Assembly (NCBI RefSeq): GCF_031143425.1
Contig: NC_090438.1
Span: 753,513,823-753,577,822 of the forward strand
From: Pleurodeles waltl
Lineage: Eukaryota > Chordata > Amphibia > Caudata > Salamandridae
Length of the DNA: 64,000 nt
Reading direction: 5' to 3'
Under the pieces are notes generated by a model that saw only the letters and a program-made list of their open reading frames with translations, was not told the origin of the DNA and made no database searches. The position numbers and the translations under genes are program-made. Positions 1 to 11,960 of this stretch are shown piece after piece. The number at the start of each line of letters is the position of its first letter. The first letter of the stretch is position 1.

Positions 1-539
1 GCAGTTTTAACATTCTGTTTTATAGTGCAAGATTTCCTATATAAACCATTACATTTGGGGGAGAGTCAGATAAATTTTCTGTGCTACCAGGCTTGCTGTC
101 CAATTTCTTATGGATTCTGCTGAACGTTTGGGTCTTACCTCTTTCTCAAATTTTTGGCACTTTTCTGTACTGATGGCCTCTATGGCAATTGATTTCTATG
201 TATCCCAGCAGCTTCTGAATGTAATTATTCTATATTGTACCTTTTCATTTTTTTGTAATAAATCTTCAGGAATTTCTAATTCCACCCTTGAACTCACTTA
301 TTGAATCGGCCTTTTCTTATTTGACTGTATTTGTGATATACATATTTGTACCTTATCTTGAGACACATTACCAAAAGAAATTTAGGTTAACACCATCCCC
401 AATCAACTCAACCTATAGGGGTGTTTTTGAGAAGTAAGATTTTAGGGGTACAACATGCAAACAACAGTTAGTAAGTCTGAAGCTGTGCATGCACAGGTTT
501 TTGCTAGGAAAGGATGTGAAACCTAAAATAATTTAAGTA
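1..539. other. Unassigned AT-rich sequence
   Basis: No coding similarity, terminal repeat or tandem structure could be recognised here. It precedes the first readable reverse transcriptase codons of the Ty3/gypsy relic, so part of it may be decayed upstream retroelement sequence. Confidence 0.4.
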
Positions 540-2640
540 AGGGGTGCCCATCATGGTTAAGCAAGCCATGTATGATGAATTAAGGAGGTGCAAGAATGGT
601 GGCATTATTGAAGAAGTTGAGGCAACAGAGTACCCAGCACTAGTTGTAATAGTGTGTAACGTGGGTGGAGATGTCATATTGTGTGATGATTAGAGGAACT
701 CAACAAATGTGGAGCCTTGGATAAGTATATCCTCCCAAAGATTTCTGAAAAGTTTTCTTTGTTTAGGGGTTGCAAATAATCACCACTTTGGATTTAGTAT
801 TTGCTTACCATCGGATAAAGTTCCATGACCAGTCGAAAGATTTGACAGTTTCGGCATGCCTTTTAATATATTTAGATACGTTAGAATGCAGTTTGGGTAG
901 TTCTCAGCAGCATCACTTTTTCAGAGGGTTATGAAGAGGGTATTATGGGTTTAAGGTTTCAGAAAACAGCCTAGTTTTTGGTTCAAGTGATCGGAAACAC
1001 TAAGAAACAGGCAGATACTGTGCAGACTCTGGGAAAATGTTCTGACTCATAAGGCTGGGAAATGTGAATTAAACATTAAAGAAATTGTGTATCTGGGACC
1101 TAAAATATTTAGGCATGGTATTAGGCCCAAGTAAGAACTGGTAACAATCATTTGAAATATGGCCATCTTGGAAAACATAGATGAGTTGATGAAATTCTTA
1201 GAGATGACAGAATACTAATTTGTACCATGTTTTGAAGATGGAACTAGGAATTTGAGGAAAGGGGTTTGAGATTAGTGGACCTCAGGGTGTGAGGAACAGT
1301 TATTAGATATTCCGTTTAGCTTATCTAATACCCTCAGGGTTCAATAAAGTGTAATAATAGATGCTAGCTTTGAGATTAGGCAATTTGTTTAGAAGGTGAA
1401 ATGAGTCAGAAAGAACTATGATGTATGGTTTACAATGTTTGAAAGGACCAGAATTCAGAAAAAGCCACTAAAAAGAAAGTTTTCACAATTTACTGGGCAG
1501 TATTTGGTTAGTGTTCTGAGTACATTTGAAATGAAGACAGACCATAAGCCTATCAAAGAGTTGTTCACAAAGAAAGGGATTGATGCTGTGCCCAACAGGA
1601 TAGGTCAACAGATGATTCCACTGTAGGAGTTTGATTATGCTGCAGTATACAATTTAGGAACAAAATATTGTGTGGCAGGCTGTCTCTCTAGGTTGATTTT
1701 AAAAGACAATGTAAATGTGGGAGAATGGGAAGGAGATGTTCTGGATGATGTTATAGGCTGAGAAGTAGCAGAGGAAAGAGTGGGTGAAACTGAATGAAGG
1801 GAAATGGTCACAAGTTATGAGGTGTTCTATGGGGTGGCAATGAAAATAAAGTAAGGTTGGAAAAGGAAGGTATGCTGTAGACAAGCGTGCACAACATACA
1901 GGATTGTCAGAGTCTCAGGAAATGAGGGCTTTACCTTCAGAAGTAATAGGATGTTTTCAACTAGTGAGATGAGAGATCTTATGAGGGACCTAGCTTGTCA
2001 AGGGCATTTAGGCATCTGCAAAACAAACGAAAGGCTGAGCTATTGTTGGCTGAATCTGGATGCAGGAACTGAGGCAGCTGTAAGAGATTGTGAGGATGAT
2101 GATAAAAAAAACATAAACCCAGGGTATAAGCAATGGTTGTCAGGAGGTTACAAGGGAAACCATGAAAAGACATAACTTTAGAGATATGGGGGCCACTGCA
2201 TGGAAAAATAAGTCAGCAGTGTGTTGATGTATTAACTGGCTTGTCCTCAAGTTGAACTGAGAGAAGGAATGTTATGAAGTTTTTGTTTGATGTATTTAGT
2301 AAAAGGGTCGGCTTAATAACATCTTAACAAAAAAATTGTGTTCAACTAGTGTCAAGTTAGATTAAGGAGATCTTAAGGAAGAGGGGCTACAAGTACGAGA
2401 AAAGCGTCCTTTATCTTGTTGACGCTAATGGAATGGTAGAGAGACTTATCAGGGTAATTAATAGGGCTATGCAAATTGTGAATGATAATGGGAAGGATTG
2501 GAGGGAACTGTTCACTAGGGTTGGTATGTATAGGTTAAATACACCAATCCACCACAGGCAAGTTCCATTCAAATTATTCAGAGAGCCAAAACACATTGAT
2601 TTATCCCATATGGATGAATATTAGAGGTTAGGAGTCTGTT
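540..2640 (+). mobile_element. Decayed Ty3/gypsy pol (RT, RNase H, integrase)
   Basis: Broken reading frames on the plus strand follow the Ty3/gypsy pol order. Near 545-660 a phrase like VKQAMYDELRRCKNGGIIEE matches the start of the RT domain. Near 820-950 translated pieces resemble the YHQI/HDQSKDLT and SSAASLFQRVM parts of RT in alternating frames. Near 1435-1710, KTDHKPIKELF and YNLGTKYCVAGCLSRL match the RNase H end. Near 1950-2090, the HLGICKTNERLSYCW segment matches the integrase zinc-binding domain. Near 2430-2600, ANGMVERLIRVINRAMQ matches the end of the integrase core. Many stops and frameshifts separate these pieces, so it is an old dead copy. No flanking LTRs were recognised. Confidence 0.75.
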
Positions 2641-2987
2641 AGTGAGTATTTTTCTGATCTGTATAAATGCTATTTTCCAAGAAAGATATTCTATTTGTAT
2701 CTTGTGTTTCTGTTCAAAGGGAGGCACCATGAGCCTTGTCAATGTAGTGTTAAGTTTCCATGCAAGAACTGTGGCTAAGACTAAGGGAATGTCATCAACA
2801 AACCCTTAATGATTTTGTGATCACTCAATAGAATAGAGAAGATCAACTGAATATTTGTCATCTAAATTGAGATAGGTCTGCTAGGTGGCCTCTGATAAAG
2901 GACTGTTTTAAGCCTAACCTTGCTCGGTGCACAAGGTAAGAAAAAATTTAATGAGCTTTTACAGACAGGGATAGGAGGAAGACTTAA

Positions 2988-3157
2988 GGCCTTGATAACG
3001 ACCTTGGCAGATGGTACACTCCATCACCAATGTGACTAATATCCTGCCTGCCGTTTTACAAGTTCCGTAAGATATAATGGAACTTGTAATATGATGGACA
3101 GGATATCTGTCACGTTTGTGATGGTTTTTCCCCATCCGCCAAGGTTGTAATCAGGCC
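2988..3157. repeat. Hairpin MITE, about 170 bp
   Basis: The segment is a near-complete palindrome. The left arm starts GGCCTTGATAACGACCTTGG and the right arm ends CCAAGGTTGTAATCAGGCC. Inner portions also pair (ACAAGTTCC with GGAACTTGT around 3057-3086). This is the structure of a non-autonomous DNA transposon with long terminal inverted repeats. TTAA lies directly left of the left end and ATTA directly right of the right end, so no clean target duplication is visible. The superfamily was not determined. Confidence 0.65.
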
Positions 3158-4756
3158 ATTAGTTGCTGTGCAGAATATTTTACACTTTAGGGTGAATGTC
3201 TTATATGTGAACTGCAACCTGACAGCTTTTCAGACGGGCCTTTAATCATGTCAAGGAGCTAAACTCTACATCCTGAGGAGCCAATCCATTAGGTAAAAGG
3301 GGGGGTGGACTGTGGTGGAGCACCAGTCCATTGTCATTGATCAGGACATGAAGGTGTGCCTTAAAGGGGAATGCTAACCGGTCTATCAATATCACCTGGC
3401 ATAGCTAGTGAAATGAACTATAGTAGTAGGAGTAGAGGAGTCATGAGAATAGGAAACAAAGAAATAAACTAATATGAACACTACTATTGACAATAATAAT
3501 GATAACTTTTAAAATATTGTTTTTTAAAATTTTTTAATTTTTTAAAAAGGTACTCAATTTAAGCCTCTGAATGATGGGAAACTAGAAGGGCTGGCTGGGA
3601 TACCAATGAGGGACTTGCAGACGTCATCCCTGTTAACAACTGTGCCATGTGCATAGGAAAGCATCCCACACCATTGCTTTGAAAACACATCCACCTCAGT
3701 GCCTGAATGCCACCTCCTATTGCCAAAGAACAGGTTTTTGAGTTGAATGGTTTTGCATGCAGGAATAGTGCAGGGGTACCCCAGTCTCTGAATTTCAGTG
3801 AAATTATATGCTGCTCTCAATCATGGCAAGACACGTTGTGCTCAGGGAGTCTGCTTGCTTGTTGTCTAAGATGTGGAAGAGCTTGATGGTTAAGAGAATG
3901 CTGGAACTCAGAGTTGAGTGCTTTGTGTTCCACTGACAAAAACTGGAAACTGTAGTGCACCTTGCTTGTGTATGTAAAAAAAAATGTAAGTCACATTATC
4001 TATGTGAAGGAGAACTTCTGAGTTTCTGATGCAGGGCAGGAAGACATTTATGCATGGAAAACAATCATGAGCTCCGGTACATTGATGTCAATGACATCAA
4101 ACTTGTATACTCTGTTGTTCAGTGACCACTGGCAGTTAGCTCCTGTAAGTGGGCGTCACAACCTTTGAGCAATGAATCCAAGATTAAGTAGAAACAGGAT
4201 GTATTCAATTGAAATGATTTACTTCTGGGTTACTCCTGAGATCGATAACACTACTGTAATGATTTTCTCAGCTATGGAGCAGTCACCCAAACAAAGGCAT
4301 CTGAACCACCCAAACTATCAAAACTGAGCATCTACTTCACTAGATATGAAGTTGGATAGGTTACTCTGGAGAAGAAGAGTATCATGGAACCCAGGTGTGC
4401 CTCGTACTGCTTTACTGTACATTCAGTCTTCGTCTATAACCTAAAAGCAAAGAAGTTTCAATTTTGCTTTTCCTCTTTAAAAGTGTAAACATTCACCTCC
4501 TACATGACGGTTCTTGAACAGGAAAATGCCATTACATGGTATTGTGTAAGAGAAGGCTTGTCTGCATTGAGGAACAAGCCTCATTGGTCTTCGAATGTAG
4601 ACGTCATGGCTATGACTTAACTTGTGACTTAAATTAACATCACTTTCATTATTCAGTTGTCCATGTCGTCACAGATGGGCCACAATCAGAAACAATGGAC
4701 TTGTTTCAGGCCAGAAGGCAAGAACTTCAACTGAAAATGTTTGACAGTTATCACTT
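3158..4756. other. Unassigned intergenic sequence
   Basis: A minus-strand open frame of 88 codons at 3554-3820 has no recognisable motif and no splice or promoter context. AT-rich runs occur near 3500-3550. The last bases (GGTGCAAGATT at 4757-4767) are the probable left target-site copy of the following L1. Confidence 0.4.
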
Positions 4757-5137
4757 GGTGCAAGATTGTTTTTTTTTGTTTTTTTTAACGTATTTTATTA
4801 GTTTTAAAATACAAACATTAAAACCCTTCTTAGGGGTTCTTCTTTTCATTAGTGGCACGACATGGTAAATTGTTTCAATGCTTCATACATGAGGATACAT
4901 ACATACTGTGTTGTTACATTCAACATTTAGCATAATTGTTTGCCATCCCATGTATAATTATCAAATGGAAACTACTGTTGTTAAAGTCTTTCGTGTTTTA
5001 TCGTGGGATCCGGTAGATTTTTTGCTATAGGAGAGCACCCCTTTGAGGGATTGAATTCCCCCCTCCCTCTTGTGTGCCTAGATAATTCCATGTGTCACTG
5101 CTGTCAGGCCTCCATTGCTGCTTTGTGGGGCGGGAAC

Positions 5138-6636
5138 TGCTAGAGCAGGTGTTTTAACTAGAAATTATTAACGAAGGTTTATGTATTTTGAATTATGAAG
5201 TATGTATAAGAGAGAATAACATAGAAAAATAATGCACGCATTTTGAAAATGTGACCTCGAAGAATGCCCACTGGTGTTCACGAAATGTACAAACACAAAA
5301 TGTACAAATTAATGATTAATACTTGAAAATGTATTACATGAATGTAGTAATGTGTCATATTAAGGGTTATGAAGTGTGCTCTAGTTTTATTAACTGTAGG
5401 CCTTAACTTAGCCAGTGTCTTGGCCTAGTCTTTGCCAGGCCTCATGCAGAAGCTGTATTTCTTAGCGGTTAATAAAATTGCTGACAGAGTGAACAAAACT
5501 GTGAAATGTCCATTAAAGTGCACAACAGAAGCTTTTCGTGAGAACCGACTAACAGGAGATGATGTTCCCGCTAGATTAACAACTTTTGTGTAATGTGTGT
5601 GAGGTGTACTTTCCCAGGACGAGAACAATGAAGACACTGACTGAAGCTGAAGATACAACAATATTGTTACCTGATAAGTCGGATGATGAGAACATCGTAA
5701 AGTGAACCAATCAACTTCATGAGAAGAACGAAATATTAGAAGTTCATAGATTTGGTATAGAAATATTATTGGGTAGAGTATAACCGTACGATTAACTGAC
5801 CAATAGAGAATTAGGGAATAGTTTAGGTGATTTTGATATAACAACGCACCAGAGGAGAATTATTCAGAATTACTGTGATAGTGAGAGAAGAAGAGACACT
5901 TTAGGAGAGATTAGAGATTCATTCTGTCATTGGGCTCATACTCTCTGACTGAGAGCCTGATGCTTTGCTGAACGATTGATGACCTGAGGACGAAGAGTGA
6001 TTCTGGCTCCCCATATCGTGTATAGGTACATATGACGAAATGTGACTGTTATGCATTTTATGCCTTTTCTTTCTAGGTACCAACTGCACTGTTACGATAG
6101 ATCCATGGCTACATGTTTCTTCTAACTTTGTGTTCTAAATTGTTTTGCATGAAGCCCAACATGCTGATGCTAATTTGACGTTAGTTAAGGTTACTCAAAT
6201 TGACTGACGAATCAAAGAGACTAACGATTGATGAGTTATCTCTATTGCAGCCGACTCTGCTTTTGATTTGAACTGTAGCTCTAGAATGTGTCGTGATTTA
6301 AGCTTTGATTAGATTGCGTTTCTTCTGCCCCTTTGGACAACCACTGCTGTTTTTGTATGGGTTTCATTTGATTTTGAGATTAATCTACATGACTTTAGCA
6401 TTATTAATATAGGGAAATAAACTTACAAACTTTATTGAAGGTGTGGTTATTCATAGCTGAAAGGTCATGGTGCAAGACAATTACTGACTCCATTGATTAT
6501 TGATTGCTAATGATTATTGTGCATGGATTATTGGTTCATGTACTGGAGCTGTGGTAAGAACTCCTTAAATGAGTGAAAAGGTTCACCCATTCGCGTCCCA
6601 TTGTAAGTTTACTTATTAAGGTCCGACGCACTGACA
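5138..6636. mobile_element. Candidate solo LTR (about 1.5 kb) inserted in L1 copy A
   Basis: The sequence begins TGCTAG and ends CTGACA (TG...CA). It is flanked on both sides by GAAC (5134-5137 and 6637-6640), which fits a 4-bp target duplication. On either side the L1 3' region appears to continue: its ORF2 C-terminus and early 3' UTR lie to the right, its late 3' UTR and tail to the left. The insert is AT-rich and holds an AATAAA at 6416-6421, about 215 bp before its right end. It has no recognisable coding domain; a 139-codon minus-strand open frame at 5425-5844 matches nothing I know. It is probably an LTR of an endogenous retrovirus or LTR retrotransposon, family unknown. Confidence 0.5.
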
Positions 6637-6749
6637 GAACCTATGTCTGCTTTCAGCCCGCTCCTATTCCCACAGGGGTTGCTGTGTGTCCTTAGTCTGT
6701 AGTGGGTTTAGTCATTGGGTCTCTGCAATGGGTGTTGGCTCAGGTTGTT

Positions 6750-9700
6750 CAGGGGTGCATCATTTCCTCTTGTGGTCCCTCTACCAGTCTCAAACCAGGG
6801 TGCTCCACGCCCACGCCCTCTCCAATAACCCCTGGCCTGTCCGTGCTTCCCGGTGCCTGACTGCTTCTTCTGCCTTTGCCCATTTCAGTACTTCTCCTTT
6901 CCATGTACTTTCTTGGGGGCTCAGTGTCGCCTTCCAAGTCATTGCTATTTCTCTAAAACCAGGGCTAAGTCTTGGAACTGGTCAATGACTTTGTGCCTGG
7001 TCGGTGATACTTCTCGTTCAATTGTGATTGTTAAGTGTTGTGTAATCGATCTCCAAAACTCTAGTATTTTTGGGCAAGACCAAAATATGTGGATACATTC
7101 TGCCTCTTCCTCTCCGCATCTAGGAGATCTGACCTTTGTAATACCGAAATGCCTCCTAAATCTGCTTGGCGTCAAGTATGCTCTATATAGAACATATATA
7201 TTGATAAGTTTGAATCGGGCATTCCTAGAGGCCTGTGGAGTCTGAGTCTGAGCTAATATTCCCTCCCAGTCGGTGTTTGTAATAGGGGCTCCTAGATCTG
7301 TTTCCCATTTCTGCTTAAGTGTTTAGTGGCTTGCATAGTGTGGATCTAGTTTTTCTATAAAGGCAGGTCACTGCCTTATGTGTACCCATGGCACTCACTA
7401 GATAGTGAACCGCTGCCGATATCTGTGGCTCTGCTCGTCCCACTTGCCAGTGTCTGACGATCACCTCAGTGACTGCTCTGTAGAGCAGAAAGTGCCCTGG
7501 GGGGGATATGATATCACCTGCAGAAGTCACCACAGTGCAATAGAAAATCTGCTTCATAGAGCCCATAATGGTTGCTCCTGCCGCCTACAATTGTGAGATT
7601 CTCCTCCAGTCCCCTCCATGTGGTAAGTAGACATTTCAGGTGCAGAGGGTGTGGTATTTTGCGATCTGCAGAAGTGTCGCAGCCAGCATTTGTGTATGAC
7701 TTTCCGCTCGTTGGAGCTGGAAGCAGGTGGGGGGCCCAGGCAGAGGACAACCCTAGTTAGCGACTGCAGGACTGGGATAAATGGGGTAATGTCCCTATCA
7801 GGCATAGTTTGCCTTGCTATCCATCTGGTCAGCCATTGTAATTGGCCTGCTAAATAGTATGCTTCGAAGTCAGGGATGGCCATTCCTCCCTCTTCGGGGT
7901 GGTCGCTGTAGTACCCTAAGTGCCAATCACCGCCTGCCCGTCCCCTACAGAAAGCCTCTGACCATGGAGTTCAGTTCTTTAAAGAAGGTTCTCAGGATCC
8001 ATAGCGGGCTAGTGGTGAAAAAGTACAACAGACGAGGTAAAGCTATCATTTTCAAACGTGCCGCTCGTCCCGCCATGGATAGTGGTAGGGTGTCCCAGAA
8101 AGTAATATTACTATGAAGTCCTCGCAGAGTCTGTGCCACGTTGCCCTCAAGCAGGTCCAGGCTATTATGGTAGACCCAAACTCCTAAGTAAGGCAGGCAT
8201 CTTGACTCCCATTGTAAGTCCCTAAGGTCTGGGGAAGCAGCACTGTCTTCCAATGCAGGGAATAAATTGGATTTTTGCCAATTCACTCTGAGCCCAGATA
8301 TATTCCCAAATCGTTCTAACAGGTTACGAGCTCCATGCAAAGTGTCTCCTGCATCTCTCAAGCAAAGAAGGAGGCCATTGGCATATTGAGCAAAGTCACT
8401 GAGTCACTGTTATGCCCTCGTAGGCATGTCCCGTCCTGGAAATACAAGCCAGCGGTTCTATAGCCAATATGAAAAGCAATAGGGAGAGGGGACAGGCTTG
8501 TCTGTTCCCCCTCGCCACCAGGTAGTTCTCTGATATTGTAGCACCTGTGCGAACCCTGGCCATTCGGGTCAGAAGAGAGCAGTCTTGTCATGTGATGAAC
8601 TGGTCCCTTAGCCCAAATCTGCGGAGCACCTCATGAAGGTATTGCCATTCCAGGCTATCGAAAGCCTTTTCAATTGTAAAAATCATTTGCCCTTTGCTTT
8701 TCATAAGCATCACTATGAAGCAGGGAAAAAAGGTGCCATATGTTCATCGTTGTTTGGGGCCCTGGGATAAACCCAGCCCGGTCCATGTGAACCAGGTGTG
8801 GCATATGTCGCAAGAGGTGCGTCGCTAGAATTTTGCTCAATATCTTATAGTCCACGGATAGCATCAATAAGGGCCAGTATGAGGCTACATTTGTGGGCGG
8901 TTTCTTCGGTTTCAATAAAGGAATAATTAGGGCTTCTCAAACTGATGTAGGAAGAATAAGACATTCTTTAGCCTCTTCATATACGGCCACCAGTCTTGGG
9001 CCTAGGTTAGATATGCATCTCGAATAAAATTCTATCAGGAGTCCATCTGGACCCGTTTTTTTTTTTGCACGCTATGCTTGCTATGGCAGCTTTCACTTGT
9101 ACAATAGTAATTGCTGCCCCCAGCTCCGTCGCCTCTTGCTCAGAGACTGTTGGGAGTGTGAGATGTGATATAAAATTGTGGATCTCTGCCTCAGTTGGTT
9201 GGACTTTGCTTGTGTAGAGATCAGCATAATATTTATGAAATTCACAATTGATTGCAGTCTGTGAGTATATACTGTGCCCCATAGGATGTGTTAATTCAAC
9301 TATAACGGAACCCCTGAGTGCTGGATTCGCTAACCATGCCAGTAACGAACTTGCACGATCCCCCTCCTAGTGTGCATGTGCTATATAGGCTTTATAGTCT
9401 TAACAGCGCAGCCTGTCGACTGCCACCGCTGTTGCTTCTCGTGCTGTTAGTAGTGCCGTCTGGAGCGCCTCTGCTCAAGTGTGCGCTTCTATATCACAGA
9501 GCAGCGTCCGGCGGTGGCCGGTGGCTGCCAAGATGCAGTTCCCTCTAATGACTACCTTAAACACATCCCACGCTATCAATTTTGAAGTTGTCAAGCCTTC
9601 ATTGGCCTCAAAGTAAGCATCTATTGTTGCGACAATAGTGTACTTAAAAGCCTCGTCCTCTAGTAAAGCTGTCTGGAGTTGCCATATGGGCGGGAAATCG

Positions 9701-10444
9701 GTGCACGGGTCCGAGACCACCCAAGCTTAATTAGCTATGGGTTATGATCTGAAAGCGTCCCGGTTAGATATTCAGTCAGGTGTGTCAGTTTGTGTATATC
9801 TAGTGAACACTGGAATGTATCCAATCTTACATGTAGATCATGAATTGGTGAGTAAAAGGAGTAGTCCCTATGGTCTGGGTGATGAGTGCGCCAGAAGTCG
9901 ACCAGGCCACAGTCCTGCTGCCAAGTGCGGTACCGTGGACTGTCCTAGTAGTCAGCGAAGAGGGTGGGGGGGGGAGGATGACCCATCTAATGTTGTGTCT
10001 ACTATTCAATTGAAGTCTCCCCCAAGCAATACAGGTCCCGATAAGTGCGCAGCCAGATGTTCAGAGATGGATGCTAGAAATCCCACCTGGTCAGTACTGG
10101 GGCCATAGATGCTGCCCAGAACTATCACTCTCCCGTCTAGCTTTCCAATAATTATAGTACACATCTCAATGGGTCTATGAAAGTCACAGTGTGCTGGAAA
10201 GTACCCCAAGTTTAATCCATATCAAAGTCCCTCTGGCCTAGGCAGAATAAGTGGTATAGTATACCTGGCCTCTCCACCGCCTTTCAAGAGCACGGCCCTC
10301 AACGGCATCTAGATGGGTCTCTTGCAGCATCGCTTTTTGGACACCACACCTATTGAGGTATGAAAATATCTTATGTCGTTTAGCCATGGATTGTATCCCT
10401 CTAACATTCCAAGTGAGGAACTTGAGATTAAGGGTAGTATCCAT
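6750..10444 (-). pseudogene. L1 copy A ORF2 relic (endonuclease, RT, zinc knuckle)
   Basis: The minus-strand frame opens at 10444 with an AP-like endonuclease N-terminus (FLTWNVRGIQ, then LQETHL, later GSIYGPSTDQ and LGGDFN near 10006-10209). RT pieces follow at 8670-8915 (YKILSKILATHL, DRAGFIPGPQT) and 7945-8361 (FGNISGLRVNWQKS, LPYLGVWV, LPLSMAGRAARLKMI). The C-terminal zinc-knuckle-like CCHC is at 6945-7175 (RCGEEEAECIHIFWSCP), followed by the basic tail near 6750-6940. Frames change repeatedly. The RT active-site box reads YANG near 8365-8400 where YADD is expected, so both catalytic aspartates are lost. Confidence 0.8.
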
Positions 10445-11176
10445 TTAGTGGTGTAGTGGAGAGCACATTGGATGATTTTGAGGCCCCGTTCCCACCCCAA
10501 GAGAGCCCTACTCACATCCATGCACTTATAAGACATATCTAGGCAACGCAAAGTAAATTGTTCTGTAACCAAACAATATTTTCCCCAACTCCCCTACCTT
10601 AGGGCAAAAGCATATTGCTCTCGCCCAAACAGTCAAAAAAACAAAAGTCAATAATGCTCATGGCCTCTGACTTTCAGGCTACGTTTTGGGCGGGGGTAGT
10701 GGTTCAGTTGTCATGTGGCAGGGTGCTCCGGAACCCCCCCGCCCCCCCAGCTCCCATCTCGCCCCTCATCTTGTTATCTGCAATGTGGGAATATTACAAG
10801 ATTGTGTGGTGAGAGCATCATTGCTGATAGTACTGGGGTAGGCTGTATCAATCTTCATATTGCCCGGCAAAGGCCAGCCAGTGGGTTGGCAGCTGAAGAT
10901 CATAAATGAGCGCTACGGCAGTGTTCTGCTACCCTTCTATAGGAGTTCATCTGCGGTGCATGGGGTGACCACTGACAGAACCACATTCAAACAGGTCAAA
11001 GCCATGGTCTCACTGTCTGAGTCTGTCTGTTCTTCACACACCCGTCAGCTCGGGACATCGTGCTCTGTGATGTCCCGCCCAGCGACACAACCACTGCCAC
11101 CAACTTCTGTCGGTCATCTTGCGCTTCCTCAGGTGTGGGTGGGTCAATCCTGGATGACAGCTGTCTCCGACAGGAC

Positions 11177-11960
11177 CTAGGGCAGCGTTTCCTCTTTCGG
11201 CATTAAGAGGCACCTGAGCCCGGGTTTGGCCCCAGTTCTAGCCAGGCCCACGCTTTCACCAGTGTGTTGAAGAATTCCACCCGTTTGGGTGACCACTCGG
11301 AGCCTAGCCGGAAGCTGCATGGAGTATGGGATCTCTAGTTCCCTGAGTTTTTGTTTCACAGAAATGAATGCTGCTCTCTGGCACTGGACTTCAAGAGAAG
11401 TCAGGGAATACTGATATTTTGCGTTTTTCAATCTTCAAGATCTTCGCGAAGTCGTGCCTGGCGTAGAATGTAGTCTCAAGCTCTGAAATGAAGTAGTTGC
11501 ACTATCACTGGACTTGGGGGGAGCTCCCAGAGGAGGTGCTTTAGTAGGTACTCTGTGAGCTCTTTCCAGCATTAAAAAGGGTGAGAGGCCCTTTGGGCAC
11601 CTACTACTTTTAGCCATTCTTCCAGATAGCCTACCATGTCTGGACCTTCAACTTTCTCAGGAAGTACTATTACCCTAATGTTGCTGCGTCTTGCCCTGTT
11701 TTCAGCATCTTCCACTCTATTTTCTAGAGTTCTTAAACGGGCTTCAATGGCAGTCAAATGGCCATCCGCTAGAGAAGGGACTGACGCACATATTTTCCGT
11801 TCCGTCGTGGTAACTCTCTCCGCTAAGTGCCGGTGGGCATCTCGAAGGAGGCCTAAGTCTATACTCAGGGTGTCTATTTTGACCTTCAGCGCTGTTCGTG
11901 AGACTTCTACGGCCTAAAGTACGTCCTGTAATGTTGGTACGGTGGTCGTCATCGCCGCTG
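11177..11960 (-). pseudogene. L1 copy A ORF1 relic (coiled coil, RRM-like)
   Basis: The minus strand encodes a leucine/heptad-rich stretch ending in RLRTLENRVEDAENRARR, then SNIRVIVLPEKVEG, the L1 ORF1p transition from coiled coil to RRM. Next comes LERAHR near 11550 and a C-terminal domain (LRELEIPYSMQLPARLRVV) at 11177-11431. At least two frame changes and stops break it. The domain order is the same as in the intact ORF1 at 45034-46128. Confidence 0.75.

Noticed and set aside
5425..5844. 139-codon minus-strand open frame
   Set aside because: It lies inside the LTR-like insertion, has no domain, and AT-rich LTRs often contain such frames.
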